Positions 52,002 through 60,721 of a DNA stretch of 61,734 bases are shown here, one piece after another. Where the stretch lies: assembly GCA_026225055.1 (NCBI GenBank), contig JAMFSA010000233.1:1-61734 (forward strand). The letters run 5' to 3'. The translations under genes and the position numbers were made by a program. The DNA is from Mucilaginibacter xinganensis (GTDB lineage: Bacteria > Bacteroidota > Bacteroidia > Sphingobacteriales > Sphingobacteriaceae). The notes beneath the pieces are model-generated. The model ran no database searches. It saw nothing but the letters and a program-made list of their open reading frames with translations, and had not been told where the DNA came from. Position 1 is the stretch's first letter. Each line of letters opens with the position of its first letter.

Positions 52002-52598
52002 TTATAAATAATGGATAGCTGCCTGCGTAGTAATCAGCACAACTACAATCGCATCAGGATAATCCTGCAATTCCTTGCGGATTATTTTTAAAGAGGCGGA
52101 GACATGATTATTTACGGTATTGATGGAAATACCTGTGTCGTCAGCAATTTGTTGCTGTGTCATTTCCTTGTCGCGGCTCATTAGAAATATTTCCCTTTGC
52201 TTAGGGGTCAATTTGCCGAGTGCCGCCTGGTAACGAACTTGAAGGTCTTTGATGGAAAATTCAGGATGGTCTATGGTGCCTAATTCCTGTAACGGCACTT
52301 GTTCCAAATCTTCCGTAATCAGCACTTTCTTCCTGGTTATCCCCGCGATCTCCTGACGTAAGATACCAAAAAGGTAATCCCCTAAATTTTTATTGAGGTC
52401 TTTTATACGGTGTTTATGCTGCCATATTTTCAGTAAGGCGTCCATAACCAATTCTTCCGCGTCCTTTTGGTTTTTAATGGGTTTTGAAGATGCGGCTAAT
52501 AAACGCGGGTAATAATAGTTGAAGATGAACTGAAAAGCCAATTCATTACCATCTACCCAGGCATTGATATGTTGATCGATTTTGTTTTTTTCAGCCAT
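52002..52598 (-). CDS. ECF RNA polymerase sigma-70 factor (FecI-like)
   Basis: 198 residues from the ATG at 52598 (MAEKNKIDQH); a GTG five codons earlier is less likely. Sigma region 2 spans about 20-85 (FQFIFNYYYPRLLAASS, DAEELVMDALLKIWQHK). Region 4 with its helix-turn-helix lies at about 125-180 (LTPKQREIFLMSRDKEMTQ, IADDTGISINTVNNHVSASL). It directs transcription of the receptor operon when released by FecR. A -7 box, TACCTTTG, lies about 20 bp upstream of the start, so the sigma gene itself uses the housekeeping promoter. Confidence 0.93.
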   Translation of the reverse strand: MAEKNKIDQHINAWVDGNELAFQFIFNYYYPRLLAASSKPIKNQKDAEELVMDALLKIWQHKHRIKDLNKNLGDYLFGILRQEIAGITRKKVLITEDLEQVPLQELGTIDHPEFSIKDLQVRYQAALGKLTPKQREIFLMSRDKEMTQQQIADDTGISINTVNNHVSASLKIIRKELQDYPDAIVVVLITTQAAIHYL

Positions 52599-52618
52599 TG
52601 TATAACACCCCACGGATA

Positions 52619-52626
52619 CAAAGGTA
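52619..52626 (-). promoter_or_regulatory. -7 promoter box of the sigma-factor gene (TACCTTTG)
   Basis: Exact TAnnTTTG match on the minus strand, 20 bases before the ATG at 52598. No good -33 element was found. Confidence 0.35.
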
Positions 52627-52711
52627 TTGTTGCAAGATTAAGTTATTGTTACCATATTGTAACAGTGGGCTATATCGGGTGATTACGCAGATGGAGTAGT
52701 GCATAAGAGAG

Positions 52712-53077
52712 TTAGACAAATTCACCTTTTTGTGCAGCAACCTGATTACCCCATCCCAGAATTGCATCCAGTAAGGGAATGCAGGATTTGCCGAAATCGG
52801 TTAATCTGTAAATAACTTTAATGGGCGGCTTTTCCCCGTAGACCTGTCTGGAGATCAATCCATCCTCCTCCAATTGTTTTAATTGTAAGCTCAATGTCCT
52901 TTCAGTAACACCTGGCATTTCTTTGCCAAGCTCACTATACCGTTTAGCGGAATCTTTTAAATGATAAAGAATAACCGCCTTCCATTTGCCGCCTATCAGA
53001 TCCATCGCTAAACTTACCGTACAAGGATATAATTTACCGCTGACTTTAACCAAATCACTTTGACATTCTATGCGCAT
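52712..53077 (-). CDS. HxlR-family winged-helix transcriptional regulator
   Basis: 121 residues. The HxlR winged helix is complete: DLIGGKWKAVILYHLKDSAK, RYSELGKEMPGVTERTLSLQ, LKQLEEDGLISRQVYGEKPP and IKVIYRLTDFGKS. Cys19 (LYPCTVSLA) is the conserved N-terminal Cys that in related regulators senses aldehydes, quinones or oxidants; Cys5 is a second candidate. It is divergent from an NmrA-like gene, and the 108-bp gap contains three inverted repeats that are likely operators. This is the standard layout of HxlR repressors controlling a neighbouring oxidoreductase. Confidence 0.9.
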   Translation of the reverse strand: MRIECQSDLVKVSGKLYPCTVSLAMDLIGGKWKAVILYHLKDSAKRYSELGKEMPGVTERTLSLQLKQLEEDGLISRQVYGEKPPIKVIYRLTDFGKSCIPLLDAILGWGNQVAAQKGEFV

Positions 53078-53096
53078 GGTGTTTCTTAAATAAGCC

Positions 53097-53165
53097 TATC
53101 CAAATGGATAGTTATTGCAAATTTATTGAACTATAAATAGTTTTGCAACTATACTTTATATAGTT
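53097..53165. promoter_or_regulatory. Three palindromic operator candidates between hxlR and the NmrA-like gene
   Basis: TATCC-AAAT-GGATA (53097-53110), AACTAT-AA-ATAGTT (53129-53142) and AACTATA-CTTTA-TATAGTT (53147-53165) are all perfect inverted repeats. The last two share the AACTAT/ATAGTT half-sites, about 18 bp apart. They are good binding sites for the dimeric HxlR regulator, placed to control both divergent promoters. Confidence 0.6.
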
Positions 53166-53185
53166 TAATTTATTAATAACAAAGC

Positions 53186-54166
53186 ATGAAAGATAATTTA
53201 GAAGGACGCGAACTTAAGTCACCAACAGATAAACAACTTATTACCATCACCGGCGTTTTAGGAAAGCAGGGACGCAGCGCCGCCCATACGCTATTACAGA
53301 GCGGGCGTTATCTTGTGCGCGGCATTACCCGCCGCATTGATTCACCAGAAGCGCTTAGTTTAGCGGAACAGGGTGTTGAACTGGTTAGCATACCGCTTGA
53401 TCTGGGATACAAGGAGGCGTTCGTAGAAGCGTTCCGCGGCTCGGATGGTGTTTTTATGATGACCCCAAGCATTATTCCTCCGCAAACGCACGAATTCGAG
53501 TTGGGTAAACAGTTAGCGGACGCTGCGGTTGAAGCGGGTGTACAGCACATCATTTTTAGCAGTCTGGAAAATGTAGCTCAAATTACGGAAGGAAAAAAGT
53601 TCGCTCCTCATTTTACGGACAAGGCCAAAATTGAACAATATATTCGTACGCTTCCCATCACCAGCTCTTTTATCTACATGGCTTTTTTCTACACCAATTT
53701 AATAGAGTTTTACACGCCTAAAATGAAGGACGACGATACGCTTGTATTTCCAATTTATTTACCGAAAGACTTCCGTGCACCGTTTGTTGATCCCCTGACC
53801 GCCACCGGGCCTGCTATTTTAGAATTTTTTTCAAATCCTGACAGGTATTCCGGGAAATCCTTACCGGTAATCAGCGATATAATTTCACCCCAGGAGATGG
53901 TCGATACTTTTGTCCGCGTCACAGGTAAAAAGGCCGTGTATAGTTCCGCATTCACGCGAGAGAATTTTCTTCATCATTTCCCAGAATTTAGCGCTAACGA
54001 GCTTTTATTGCAGGAGATCCTGGGGATGGCAGAATACGCAGTGGAATATGGCTATTTCAGCAAAGATCGGGACCTACTTTGGAGCCGCCAAACAAACCCG
54101 GACAGCCTAAGTTGGGAACAATTTCTACGTACAACTGGTTGGCAAGGCCAAAAGCTTACCTATTGA
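53186..54166 (+). CDS. NmrA-family NAD(P)-binding protein
   Basis: 326 residues, atypical SDR. The nucleotide-binding motif is ITGVLGKQGRSAAHTLLQSG (residues about 22-41), followed by DGVFMMTPSIIPP, a loop typical of NmrA/TMR-like redox sensors and quinone reductases, and QHIIFSSLENVAQITEGKKF. No Tyr-x-x-x-Lys catalytic pair is evident. Members sense NADP/NADPH or reduce quinone-like compounds. It is divergent from HxlR with shared operators, and a hairpin terminator follows immediately. Confidence 0.85.
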   Translation: MKDNLEGRELKSPTDKQLITITGVLGKQGRSAAHTLLQSGRYLVRGITRRIDSPEALSLAEQGVELVSIPLDLGYKEAFVEAFRGSDGVFMMTPSIIPPQTHEFELGKQLADAAVEAGVQHIIFSSLENVAQITEGKKFAPHFTDKAKIEQYIRTLPITSSFIYMAFFYTNLIEFYTPKMKDDDTLVFPIYLPKDFRAPFVDPLTATGPAILEFFSNPDRYSGKSLPVISDIISPQEMVDTFVRVTGKKAVYSSAFTRENFLHHFPEFSANELLLQEILGMAEYAVEYGYFSKDRDLLWSRQTNPDSLSWEQFLRTTGWQGQKLTY

Positions 54167-54174
54167 CCATAATC

Positions 54175-54210
54175 AAAACGAAGCCTTTTAGATGCTAAAG
54201 GATTCGTTTT
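54175..54210 (+). terminator. Intrinsic terminator after the NmrA-like gene
   Basis: AAAACGAA/TTCGTTTT outer stem with a CCTTT/AAAGG inner stem, 8 bases past the stop and ending in T4. Confidence 0.6.
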
Positions 54211-54365
54211 CAGCTTGCTGCATCTTTGATCTTGCAATCAATCAGTGCCGATTAAGTAGATTCACAGAGAAGACAAGTCAGGTTTTTAAATCCATGCTGC
54301 TCATACACGCAAAAAGCCGGGCTGGAATAATCAGATTACTTGTTTCAATAATCGGTTGCAGCTAT

Positions 54366-54555
54366 TACGGAATTACTTTCTTGGCCTTTAGTTCATCAAA
54401 TAATTTAAAAAACATATTTTCAGTATCCACAAATTCATGAAACCCCAAACGGCGGGCTTTAGAGCTCCGTTTGGGGCAAATTCTACCGCTATGCCCTGAC
54501 CTATTCCTGATTCAGATCCGGTCACCAACGCAATTTTTCCTGCAAGTTTCTTCAT
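54366..54555 (-). pseudogene. SDR-type gene with internal deletion
   Basis: The minus strand from ATG at 54555 reads MKKLAGKIALVTGSESGIGQ, the TGxxxGIG start of an SDR. After about 27 residues another frame takes over with RRLGFHEFVDTENMFFKLFD and ends ELKAKKVIP at a TAA at 54366-54368, which looks like a genuine protein C-terminus. Some 200 residues are missing between. A 10-bp inverted repeat, CCCCAAACGG (54443-54452) with CCGTTTGGGG (54467-54476), sits exactly at the join. Whether both ends come from one gene is inferred. Confidence 0.45.
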
Positions 54556-54669
54556 TAGCCTAAGGTCGTAATTATTGTCGCTAATTTAATATAGCATCCT
54601 GAAACTTCATTAATTTGAACAACTGCAATTTACAACTTAGCAGGTTGTTGGATTTCTTTACCACTACTG
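54532..54669. repeat. Direct repeat, copy 1 (SDR start plus upstream region)
   Basis: Similar (about three quarters identical by eye) to 60915-61043. It includes the first SDR codons and about 100 bp upstream of the ATG, with shared blocks GCAAGTTTCTTCATT, TGTCGCTAAT, AATTTGAACA or TGATTTGAACA, and TGGATTTCTT. Confidence 0.6.
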
Positions 54670-54743
54670 ATATGTGCTTATAGTTGTGAAAGACAAAGTC
54701 TGATGGAATGAAGTCAAGTCTGGCCTGACGATACAGCATTTCA

Positions 54744-54858
54744 ATATCCGTAACGCCATGGCGAGGTTCAAAGAACCGGCGATCTGTTCAAGGGGGTATT
54801 GGGCAGTGGGATTGACCTGCAAAAGACACTCAAAAAAGCGCAAAGCATTTTTGGTTAG
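54744..54858 (+). pseudogene. Unassigned C-terminal coding fragment
   Basis: The plus-strand frame ends in LGSGIDLQKTLKKAQSIFG before a TAG at 54856, preceded by a stop near 54761. It has the look of a protein C-terminus without a gene body. Family unknown. Confidence 0.25.
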
Positions 54859-54862
54859 GTTC

Positions 54863-55186
54863 TCAGTGTTTTTTAAGGTTTATGAACACTTTGCTCCGGA
54901 TTAGGTCCAGTGCCTTGATGATTTCTACATTTATAAATTCAAGGGAAGGGTATTGCTGGTAAGCAACTTCAAACCTGGTCATAATATCGCAAATTTCCAA
55001 TAACAGCGCAGGATCCAACGCGGGCCTGCTGTCTATCTGGGTACAATCTTCAATGCCAATGGTTTTGGCTAAGTAATAGCTCTCCGAATTGATCAGTACA
55101 CCATAAATGAGCTTGTCCGGCGGCTGTTTGGTGACGTGTACAATGGAGAAAAAGTAGGTTTGGCTGTTGTTAATAATAGGGATCAT
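54863..55186 (-). CDS. Hypothetical protein
   Basis: 107 residues, soluble, no signal. It has a mixed beta/helix N-terminal half (YFFSIVHVTKQPPDKLIYGV) and a helical C-terminal half (LLEICDIMTRFEVAYQQYPS, VEIIKALDLIRSKVFINLKK). It follows the CheB-like gene on the same strand (55-bp gap) and may be co-transcribed with it. No known motif. Confidence 0.5.
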   Translation of the reverse strand: MIPIINNSQTYFFSIVHVTKQPPDKLIYGVLINSESYYLAKTIGIEDCTQIDSRPALDPALLLEICDIMTRFEVAYQQYPSLEFINVEIIKALDLIRSKVFINLKKH

Positions 55187-55241
55187 GCTGGATATATAAA
55201 GTTTCGGAAAGTAAAAAAGGTTAGGTGATAAAATTTATATG

Positions 55242-55832
55242 TCAGGCCATGGGAACACCGGTCAGGTTCCCGATTTCAACGGCGATATCTTGTGGCTTTA
55301 AGATAAAATGCGTCTGGCCACTTTTGATGGCAGACTCCGGCATCGACGGATGCTGTGCCGTTGCCGGTAGCTGCGCGATGGTCATGCCACCGTTCAACTT
55401 GATCTGCCCGGCACCGAGAGAACCATCGCCATCCAGGCCCGAAAGGATCACGCTGATGGCCCGGCGGCCCAGGTCTTCGGCCATCGAATAAAATAAGATA
55501 TCTACGGCCTTGTTGACCTTCTCATCTGCATGGCGTGCTCTTACGACCAGCTTGCCATCCTCAATGGTCATCATTTGTCCTTCCGCCAACACATACACTT
55601 CGCCGGATCTCAGTTGCATGCCGTGTTCAGCCACATTTACTTTTAATTTGCAAAAAGGCTGCAGGCGTTCCGCAAGTTTACTGGGATAGGCCCGGTCCAG
55701 GTGCTGGATAATCAGGAAGGCTGCGGTGGAATGCTTCGGCAGGCAGGAGAGAATTTCAGTCAGCGGATCGATCCCGCCAATAGACAAACCGATGCCTACG
55801 ACATAGAAAGGGTTTTTATCACTTTTGTTCAT
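55242..55832 (-). CDS. Stand-alone CheB-type protein-glutamate methylesterase domain
   Basis: 196 residues from the ATG at 55832 (MNKSDKNPFY); a longer frame to 55889 adds unrelated residues. The catalytic triad of CheB esterases is present: Ser17 in GIGLSIGGIDPL, His44 in IIQHLD and Asp136 in SGLDGDGSLG. There is no receiver domain, so it is not controlled by phosphorylation in cis. Full CheB demethylates chemoreceptors; stand-alone CheB domains in Bacteroidota are often tied to hybrid kinases with CheR rather than motility. No receptor, CheR or kinase lies in this window. Confidence 0.85.
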   Translation of the reverse strand: MNKSDKNPFYVVGIGLSIGGIDPLTEILSCLPKHSTAAFLIIQHLDRAYPSKLAERLQPFCKLKVNVAEHGMQLRSGEVYVLAEGQMMTIEDGKLVVRARHADEKVNKAVDILFYSMAEDLGRRAISVILSGLDGDGSLGAGQIKLNGGMTIAQLPATAQHPSMPESAIKSGQTHFILKPQDIAVEIGNLTGVPMA

Positions 55833-56025
55833 GATTTCGTTTGGATCAATGGTAGAAACGTACATAAACAGAAAGCCAGGATAAGTCATTTTGCACTTAA
55901 GCGAACCGCTATTTCCGATAGGATGAAATGTGTGTACAGGAATACAAGCAATTTTAACAAAATTTGTTTTGCTGGCACATCATACGTTAACGTTTTATAA
56001 ATTCGCATCCTCCCGCCTTTACTAT

Positions 56026-56511
56026 TTATGCGATGGTTTTGCCGCCACTGATTGCCACTGCTGTTCCCATTTTCGTTTGTTTTAGTACAATCGAACTCTG
56101 TACGCTGGCCAGTGGTACACTTTCAAATACAGTATTTTCCAGAAATTGCTGATAGGCGGCAATGTCCTTAACGATTACTTTAAGCATGAAATCGTAGTCA
56201 CCTGTGACATGCAGGCATTCCAGTACCTCCGGTAATTTATTGACTTCATTTTCGAAATGTTTGAGCGCCTTGCGGCTGTGATCGGTAAGTTTCAGGTTGG
56301 TGATGGCCATAACATTGCGTTCCACTTTAGCATGATCAAGCAATGCCACGTACCGCAAGATAAAGCCTTCGTCGTGTAAACGTTTCAAACGGGCGTTCAC
56401 AGAAGCCTGTGATTTAGAGACGCTAACGCCTATCTGTGCATTAGATAACCGGGCGTTGCGCTGGATAATTTCGAGGATTTGGATGTCGGTTTCATCAAGG
56501 CCATTGAGCAT
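56026..56511 (-). CDS. Lrp/AsnC-family transcriptional regulator
   Basis: 161 residues from the ATG at 56511 (MLNGLDETDIQIL). The N-terminal HTH (IQRNARLSNAQIGVSVSKSQ, VNARLKRLHDEGFIL) is followed by the RAM/AsnC effector domain (VLECLHVTGDYDFMLKVIVK, and ENTVFESVPLASVQSSIVLK). Such regulators respond to amino acids. It is divergent from an L-threonine-dehydrogenase-like gene 150 bp away, its obvious target. Confidence 0.9.
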   Translation of the reverse strand: MLNGLDETDIQILEIIQRNARLSNAQIGVSVSKSQASVNARLKRLHDEGFILRYVALLDHAKVERNVMAITNLKLTDHSRKALKHFENEVNKLPEVLECLHVTGDYDFMLKVIVKDIAAYQQFLENTVFESVPLASVQSSIVLKQTKMGTAVAISGGKTIA

Positions 56512-56661
56512 AACTGATAAAGTAATTGATTTCGAATTTACGATTAACAAATATTGATATATTATCGGATTTAAACGATATATACCGATAAATTAATTGA
56601 TTATTTAAAAAGGGGAGATTTTTCATACTGAATAATGTAACATTTGAGGCGTTTTTATAAA

Positions 56662-57624
56662 ATGCAGCTGATTAAACCCGATAGAGTAATACTGGTTACC
56701 GGCGCCTGCGGGCAAATAGGAACCGAACTTGTGCGCGCACTTCGTGAACGTTACGGTCGCCCTTGTGTTATTGCCACAGATATTTTTCCTGAACGAACAT
56801 CTTTCTTTGAGGATGGCCTGTATATGTTCCTTGATGTCATGGACGGATCTGCCATAAGAAAGATTATCTGCGAAAGGGGTGTCACCCATATTTATCATTT
56901 GGCCGCTATACTTTCGGCAAATGGGGAACAAAATCCAAAAGACGCCTGGGAGATAAATATGAACGGCCTGCTGAATATTTTGGAAGCCGCAAAGAATAAC
57001 CATGTTCAACAGATTTTCTGGCCAAGCTCAATTGCAGTATTCGGCCCTGCTTCAACAAAAAACTATTGCCCGCAGGATGCCTTGCCTGATCCTGCAACGG
57101 TTTACGGGATCAGTAAATTGGCGGGTGAATACTGGTGCAGATATTATCACGATCAATATGGACTCGATGTAAGAAGCCTGCGTTATCCCGGACTAATCAG
57201 CCATTCAGCGAAAGCAGGAGGCGGCACAACCGACTATGCAGTTGAAATTTTTCATAAAGCAATCAGCGATGGAACTTATGAATGCTTCCTAAGGGAAAAT
57301 ACGAACCTCCCTATGATGTACATGAAAGATGCAGTAAGGGCAGCTATCGAACTAATGGAAGCGTCACTCGAGAAGGTGTCCAAAGTCAACTCCTACAATG
57401 TAGCCGGTATGAGTTTCACACCTTTGGAGCTCGCCTCGGAGATCAATACTTACGTTAACAATTTTAAAATCACCTATAAACCTGATCATCGTCAACGAAT
57501 AGCTGACGGCTGGCCTTACTTTATTGACGACCGCCAGGCCAGGGCGGATTGGGGCTGGATGCCGCAATATAATATGTTTACTATGACCAGGGATATGATG
57601 GCAAAATTGAGAAAGAATAGGTAA
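56662..57624 (+). CDS. L-threonine 3-dehydrogenase, UDP-galactose-epimerase-like SDR type
   Basis: 320 residues from the ATG at 56662 (MQLIKPDRVILVTG); a TTG six codons upstream is unlikely. The cofactor motif VTGACGQIGTELV is near residue 13. The SDR Ser and Tyr-x-x-x-Lys lie in WPSSIAVFGP and TVYGISKLAGEYW. GLISHSAKAGGGTTDYAVEI and LPMMYMKDAVRAAIELM are signatures of the short-chain L-threonine dehydrogenases of Flavobacteria and related bacteria. The reaction is L-threonine plus NAD+ to 2-amino-3-ketobutyrate. It is divergent from an Lrp/AsnC regulator, which fits amino-acid-responsive control, and is followed by a terminator. Confidence 0.85.
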   Translation: MQLIKPDRVILVTGACGQIGTELVRALRERYGRPCVIATDIFPERTSFFEDGLYMFLDVMDGSAIRKIICERGVTHIYHLAAILSANGEQNPKDAWEINMNGLLNILEAAKNNHVQQIFWPSSIAVFGPASTKNYCPQDALPDPATVYGISKLAGEYWCRYYHDQYGLDVRSLRYPGLISHSAKAGGGTTDYAVEIFHKAISDGTYECFLRENTNLPMMYMKDAVRAAIELMEASLEKVSKVNSYNVAGMSFTPLELASEINTYVNNFKITYKPDHRQRIADGWPYFIDDRQARADWGWMPQYNMFTMTRDMMAKLRKNR

Positions 57625-57749
57625 CAAGGTGCTGGCGCGATATTGACTAAAGTGAAATTTAGGTTATGAAGAAAGAGAATTATAAAATACCCTTGGGTAA
57701 AAGAACTTACGCGGAGCGTTTGATTTAGTTTATTAGTTAATTAATGAGT

Positions 57750-57778
57750 AAAGTGCCGTTTTGGCGGCACTTTTTTTT
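57750..57778 (+). terminator. Intrinsic terminator
   Basis: AAGTGCCG/CGGCACTT stem (57751-57758 with 57765-57772) and a T run to 57778, between the threonine dehydrogenase and the M16 protease genes. Confidence 0.8.
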
Positions 57779-57866
57779 CAACTCCGCAAGACACTGAGCG
57801 ATTCAGTAACAATCAATTTGACACGACGGAGCCGCCTGAATCCGGTTCCGTTTTTTTTAATTTTAA

Positions 57867-60653
57867 ATGAAAAAAACAATCATAATAGCCCTTTTGGGGC
57901 TTTCTAATTTAGTGATGGCCCAGGATAAGCCATTACCATTCGACCCTGCTGTACGCACGGGAAAACTAACCAACGGTTTTGCCTATTTTATCAGGCACAA
58001 TGAAGAACCCAGGAACAGGGTCACGTTTTACCTGGTCAACAAGGTCGGCTCGGTGCTGGAATCTGATGACCAGCAGGGCTTGGCGCACTTTATGGAGCAC
58101 ATGAGTTTTAACGGGACCAGGCATTTCCCAAAGAACGAACTGGTCGATTACCTGCAAAAATCAGGTGTGCGTTTTGGCGCTGATTTAAATGCTTACACCA
58201 GCTTTGATCAGACTGTTTACCAATTACCGCTGCCGACCGATAAGCCGTCGATTATGGCAAATGGTATCCAGATTATGCGTGACTGGGCGCAGGAGGCGCT
58301 GCTTGATCCTGTAGAGATCGATAAAGAACGCGGTGTTGTACTCGAAGAAAAACGCCTGGGTAAAGGTGCCCAGGAAAGGATGCAGCGGGAGTATTTGCCG
58401 ATGATGTTAAATCACTCCAGATATGCCGTAAGGCAACCTATTGGACTGGATACGGTCCTCAATAATTTTAAACCGGAAGCGATCCGCCGTTATTACCATG
58501 ACTGGTACCGTCCCGATCTGCAAGCCCTGATCGTAGTGGGTGATATCAATGTCGATTCTATGGAGCGCGTGATCAAGGCAAAATTTGCAGATCTTAAAAA
58601 CCCGCTAAACGAGCGGCCCCGAACCAAATACACGGTGCCTTTAACAGGAAAAAATCAATTCATGGTCGTAACGGACCCTGAACAGACACAAACTGTTTTG
58701 CAAGTAATGATTAAACAACCTGAACTGTCCTTACATACAGCCGCTCAATATCGCCAAAATTTAATCCGGGGTTTGTACAATCAAATGCTGGGCGAACGTT
58801 TCGCTGAGTTAACCAGGCAGGCTGATCCGCCCTATCTTAGCGGCGATGCCGGGATCAGCGGCTTTTTGGGAGGTTTGGATGTGTTTGATGCCAGCGTTGT
58901 CGCCAAACCAAATCAACTGGAACGCGGGTTTAAAGCCGTATGGCGTGAAGCGGTCCGTGCGCAAAGATTTGGTTTTACCCAAACCGAACTGGATCGCGCT
59001 AAGGCGAATCAGTTGAGCGGCATGGAGGCGGCCCTGAAAGAAAAGAAAAAAACCAATTCCGACAGCTATGTCAATGAATATGTAGAATATTTCCTGCATG
59101 GCGCTGCGGCGCCTGGCATCGATTATGAATATCAACTGGTTAAAAAGGACTTGGCAGACATCACCCTGCATGATATTAATGCGCTTGCACAAGCAGCTAT
59201 TAAAACGACCGACCGCGACATCCTGGTAATGGCTCCGCAAAAAGATAAGGCGGGCCTGCCGGATGAAGCGAAAGTAAGCAGCTGGATCAGCGCGGTACAG
59301 GATGAACCGCTGACCGCTTACCAGGACAAGGTAAGCTCGCTGCCGCTACTTATTACACAACCTGCTGGCGGAAAGATCTTAGCCGAAACAAAAGACGTTG
59401 CGTTAGGAACAACGACGCTGATGTTAAGTAACGGCGTCCGGGTGATCCTCAAACCCACCACCTTTAAAGATGATGAGATCAGTTTCACCGGATTTTCCTG
59501 GGGCGGAACTTCGCTATATAGTGACGCGGATTTCCAGTCGGCCAGCAACGCAGGCATAATCGCTTCTTTTGGCGCCGGCAATTATGACCCGACCCAACTG
59601 GGCAAATTTCTTACGGGGAAGCAAGTGAGTGTAGCTCCCTACATCGGGGAAAGGACCCAGGGCATTAACGGCAGCGCCGAACCCAAGGACCTGGAAACTG
59701 CTTTGCAAATGGTTTATGCTTATTATACCGAACCGCGGAAGGATACCGCCCTGTTCCGCGCGGCTATCGACCGTAGCAAGGACGCTTTGCTCAACCGGGC
59801 CAGCGACCCCAAATCTGTTTTTCAGGACAGCGTATCTGCCATCCTCGGCAACCATAATATCCGCAGAACCGGGCCGAGTATCGAAAAAGTCAACCAGATC
59901 AATCTGGACCGTACATTTCAGATTTACCAGGAACGCTTCGCCGATGCTTCAGGCCTTCAATTCACTTTCGTAGGCAGCTTTGATCCGGAAGCGATAAAGG
60001 GCTTACTGGCTAAATATTTAGGGGCGCTACCGGCAACCCATGCCAATGAAAAACCTATAGACCTTGGCATTCACATACCCGAGGGGCAAATCACCCAAAA
60101 TGTCTACAAAGGCAGCGAGCCGCGTTCAACGGTTGAACTATTCTGGTCAGGCAAAGCGCCATACAGCACACAAAATAGGGTGGCTTTTGACGCACTCAAA
60201 GAATGCCTCGAGATCCGATTATTGGAACGCCTGCGTGAGGATGAAAGCGGCGTTTATTCGCCCGGCGCCTTCGTACAGGAAGCCAAGAATCCGCAAGGCC
60301 GTTATACATTCATCGTATATTTTGGCTGCGGGCCGCAAAACGTGGACAAATTGATTGCGTCAACCAAAGACGAAATTGAAAAGTTAAAGGCCAGCGGGCC
60401 ACCACAGGTGAATGTTGATAAATGGCGCGCTGAAACCATGCGCAGCCGAGAAACATCCGTTAAAACCAATCCATTCTGGCTTGGCTATCTTAACGGACAG
60501 TTACTGGACGAAAATGACCTGCATGAACTGGATAGCTGGAACAGCGATGTGCAGGCAGTAACCCCGGAAAGCATCAAAGCTATGGCTAACCAATATTTAA
60601 GCGGGGATAACTATATCCGCGTGGTATTATTACCCGAACAAAAAACTCAGTAG
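57867..60653 (+). CDS. M16-family (pitrilysin-like) zinc metalloprotease
   Basis: 928 residues, secreted or periplasmic (signal MKKTIIIALLGLSNLVMAQD). The inverted zinc motif HxxEH is at His74-Glu77-His78 (GLAHFMEHMSFNGT), and the third ligand is Glu154 (DKERGVVLEE), 76 residues on, as in pitrilysins. There are two homologous halves of about 450 residues. The second half (from about 500; TTLMLSNGVRVILKPTTFKD) lacks the zinc site and forms the other side of the chamber. Such proteases degrade small peptides in the periplasm. It has its own transcription unit, bounded by terminators at 57750 and 60682. Confidence 0.93.
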   Translation: MKKTIIIALLGLSNLVMAQDKPLPFDPAVRTGKLTNGFAYFIRHNEEPRNRVTFYLVNKVGSVLESDDQQGLAHFMEHMSFNGTRHFPKNELVDYLQKSGVRFGADLNAYTSFDQTVYQLPLPTDKPSIMANGIQIMRDWAQEALLDPVEIDKERGVVLEEKRLGKGAQERMQREYLPMMLNHSRYAVRQPIGLDTVLNNFKPEAIRRYYHDWYRPDLQALIVVGDINVDSMERVIKAKFADLKNPLNERPRTKYTVPLTGKNQFMVVTDPEQTQTVLQVMIKQPELSLHTAAQYRQNLIRGLYNQMLGERFAELTRQADPPYLSGDAGISGFLGGLDVFDASVVAKPNQLERGFKAVWREAVRAQRFGFTQTELDRAKANQLSGMEAALKEKKKTNSDSYVNEYVEYFLHGAAAPGIDYEYQLVKKDLADITLHDINALAQAAIKTTDRDILVMAPQKDKAGLPDEAKVSSWISAVQDEPLTAYQDKVSSLPLLITQPAGGKILAETKDVALGTTTLMLSNGVRVILKPTTFKDDEISFTGFSWGGTSLYSDADFQSASNAGIIASFGAGNYDPTQLGKFLTGKQVSVAPYIGERTQGINGSAEPKDLETALQMVYAYYTEPRKDTALFRAAIDRSKDALLNRASDPKSVFQDSVSAILGNHNIRRTGPSIEKVNQINLDRTFQIYQERFADASGLQFTFVGSFDPEAIKGLLAKYLGALPATHANEKPIDLGIHIPEGQITQNVYKGSEPRSTVELFWSGKAPYSTQNRVAFDALKECLEIRLLERLREDESGVYSPGAFVQEAKNPQGRYTFIVYFGCGPQNVDKLIASTKDEIEKLKASGPPQVNVDKWRAETMRSRETSVKTNPFWLGYLNGQLLDENDLHELDSWNSDVQAVTPESIKAMANQYLSGDNYIRVVLLPEQKTQ

Positions 60654-60681
60654 TTCTTAATAAATCAGAAAATAGTTAATT

Positions 60682-60711
60682 ACGCCCCCGATGAGTAGGG
60701 GGCGTTTTTTT
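60682..60711 (+). terminator. Intrinsic terminator after the M16 protease gene
   Basis: ACGCCCCC/GGGGGCGT stem with a short loop and T7, 28 bases past the stop. Confidence 0.85.
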
Positions 60712-60721
60712 ATTTCAAACG

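Noticed and set aside
53186..54166. NmrA-like gene as a classical short-chain dehydrogenase
   Set aside because: No Tyr-x-x-x-Lys pair in the expected place; the motif set fits atypical NmrA-like SDRs.
54192..54440. 82-codon plus-strand ORF after the NmrA-like gene
   Set aside because: It begins inside the terminator hairpin and lies opposite a natural-looking C-terminus on the minus strand; its composition is not coding-like.
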